Assembly: GCA_903944555.1 (NCBI GenBank)
Contig: CAJASG010000565.1
Span: forward strand, 1-8,555
Source of the DNA: an uncultured beta proteobacterium
GTDB lineage: Bacteria > Pseudomonadota > Gammaproteobacteria > Burkholderiales > Burkholderiaceae_C
Length of the DNA stretch: 8,555 nt
Reading direction: 5' to 3'
How positions within the stretch are numbered: position 1 is the first letter of the stretch; every line of letters begins with the position of its first letter. A program made the translations under genes and the position numbers. The notes under the pieces were generated by a model. It was not told the DNA's origin and did no database searches. It saw nothing but the letters and a program-made list of their open reading frames with translations. Below are positions 7,538-8,555 of this stretch, in pieces.

Positions 7538-8555
7538 CCGCCCCTTGCGTTCTGGCCTGTGCGAGCAGCGCCTCCAATTTTGATTTGGTGGCTCGCAACT
7601 CGCTCTCCAGTGTTTTGCTGACCGTAATATCGGAAAAGGTAATGACCAAACCATCAAGGCGGTTTTCCTGCGTCCGGTACGGCATGGTGCGTACCTTGAA
7701 CCAGCGTGCGTCATTCGTTGCAACATCGACCTCCCGAAAAACCAAGGTACGCAAGACGTCCTTTGCGTCCTGAACCATCTCGGGATAAATCAAATCCGTC
7801 ACGATGTCGGTGATAGGGCGGCCAGCGTCTCCTGGAATCAATTTAATAACCTGCGTGGTCTTGGGTGTGAAGCGCCGCACGCAAAGTGACGCATCCAGAA
7901 ACAAGGTTGCAATTTCTGTACTGTCGAGCAAATTTTTCATATCATTACTGGCCCGCGACAGCTCAGCCACCTTGGCCTGCAGCTCTTTGTTGAGCGTCTG
8001 CAACTCCTCGTTCATGGACTGCATTTCCTCCTTGGACGTCGTCAGTTCCTCGTTGGCAGACTGCAATTCCTCGTTGGCAGACTGAAACTCTTCATTGATG
8101 GATTTCAACTCCTCCTGCGCCGTCTGCATTTGCTCGCGGATGGCCTTGGCCTCCTCCCTCGACTGTTGAAGCGCCAACATTGCAGGTTGCAGCGGCGAAC
8201 CATCAACGGTACTTGCGCTGACTGGCTGTGGCAGTTTTTGGCGTCTTGGCGTAACCACATCCTTGAAAACGACCAATACGGTCCCGCGCAGCGCTTCGGG
8301 CTCCTCCAAGGGGTCGACCACGATGTCGACATACCGGACCGGACCGGGCCCCTCCATTTTTACTTTTTTGCTTTGGATTGCCACCTTCTCGCGCGCTGCC
8401 CGGCGCAACCCGTCCCCCAAGGCCCAGCCAAGCCCGGCACGCGCCATGGCCAGCAAATTCAGCGTGGGCATTCCGGTTTCTGGCTCCAGGTATTTCCCGG
8501 TCTTCCCACAGAAATAGAGCACATTGCCTTCGCCACTCACCAAAACGGCAGCCGG
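7521..8555 (-). CDS. CheB/CheR fusion-type protein with PAS domains, C-terminal part (right end cut by window)
   Basis: The frame is open to the right edge, entering as PAAVLVSGEGNVLYF; about 344 residues are visible. Seen: a PAS-like segment with YFCGKTGKYLEPETG (first ~100 residues), a long coiled coil (about 125-205) of heptads such as SANEELQ, TSKEEMQ and SMNEELQ, then a second PAS domain from DSTEIATLFLDASLCVRRFTP to LVITFSDIT, and a short charged tail. This order is highly characteristic of the C-terminal half of CheB/CheR fusion proteins, whose N-terminal part carries a methylesterase and a methyltransferase domain; those domains would lie beyond the window and are not seen here. No histidine kinase or GGDEF follows in this chain; it ends at TAA 7521-7523, overlapping the cyclase gene. 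Role inferred: a chemosensory-like signalling protein working with the cyclase. A PAS-only relative remains possible. Confidence 0.8.
   Translation of the reverse strand, partial: PAAVLVSGEGNVLYFCGKTGKYLEPETGMPTLNLLAMARAGLGWALGDGLRRAAREKVAIQSKKVKMEGPGPVRYVDIVVDPLEEPEALRGTVLVVFKDVVTPRRQKLPQPVSASTVDGSPLQPAMLALQQSREEAKAIREQMQTAQEELKSINEEFQSANEELQSANEELTTSKEEMQSMNEELQTLNKELQAKVAELSRASNDMKNLLDSTEIATLFLDASLCVRRFTPKTTQVIKLIPGDAGRPITDIVTDLIYPEMVQDAKDVLRTLVFREVDVATNDARWFKVRTMPYRTQENRLDGLVITFSDITVSKTLESELRATKSKLEALLAQARTQGADDGLS
8051..8092 (-). repeat. 21-bp tandem repeat encoding coiled-coil heptads
   Basis: Two adjacent 21-bp units both begin CGTTGGCAGACTG on the plus strand and differ at three third-codon-type positions. 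On the coding strand they encode consecutive QSANEEL/QSANEEF-like heptads in the CheB/CheR-type protein. Weaker copies of the seven-residue unit continue on both sides, giving about six heptads in register. Related family members also carry this kind of heptad series, so it is probably structural rather than a recent expansion. Confidence 0.75.

Noticed and set aside
7538..7726. N-terminal extension of the cyclase frame to 7726
   Set aside because: The extra 63 residues overlap the conserved PAS end of the upstream gene, look non-protein-like (Arg/Cys/Trp rich), and a ribosome site with tandem ATGs is present at 7534-7537.
8010..8115. CRISPR-like or satellite repeat
   Set aside because: The repeats have no spacers, are in frame, and encode a coiled coil within a conserved protein.

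Overview
The window reads as a chromosomal stretch from a betaproteobacterium, most likely Burkholderiales and probably Comamonadaceae (Rhodoferax/Curvibacter-like). This is inferred from moderately high GC, protein style and gene content: an HprK-related kinase A, a FadD of the 'MEKIW' type, and a CheB/CheR-PAS fusion next to a PAS-GGDEF protein. No species-level claim is possible from sequence alone. It is almost entirely coding. I see no rRNA, tRNA, IS element, CRISPR array or phage gene.

Left part (1-1660, plus strand): the C-terminal part of an HprK-related P-loop kinase (kinase A of the so-called HPr-rel-A system) overlaps by ATGA an uncharacterised nucleotidyltransferase of the NTP_transf_5 type. 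This pair usually sits with a small PqqD-like protein, often in genomes with exosortase/PEP-CTERM systems. Those genes would lie to the left of the window. This is the least understood biochemistry here.

Middle (1711-4346): a complete fadD (long-chain acyl-CoA synthetase, minus strand) converges on the nucleotidyltransferase gene. It diverges, across a 158-bp regulatory gap, from a small secreted trypsin-like protease with an intact catalytic triad and no PDZ domain. The protease converges with glgC so tightly that the two stop codons overlap.

Right part (4343-8555, minus strand): transcription runs right to left through three genes: the C-terminal end of a CheB/CheR-type fusion with PAS domains and a heptad coiled coil, a three-PAS diguanylate cyclase that overlaps it by 17 bp, and then, after 60 bp, glgC (ADP-glucose pyrophosphorylase). 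The layout suggests a signalling pair (methylation-type chemosensory/PAS protein plus c-di-GMP synthase) transcribed toward a glycogen gene. A weak hairpin in the 60-bp gap may separate glgC from it. GlgC keeps its catalytic residues, but most residues known in E. coli to bind the activator fructose-1,6-bisphosphate and the inhibitor AMP are replaced, so its allostery is probably different.
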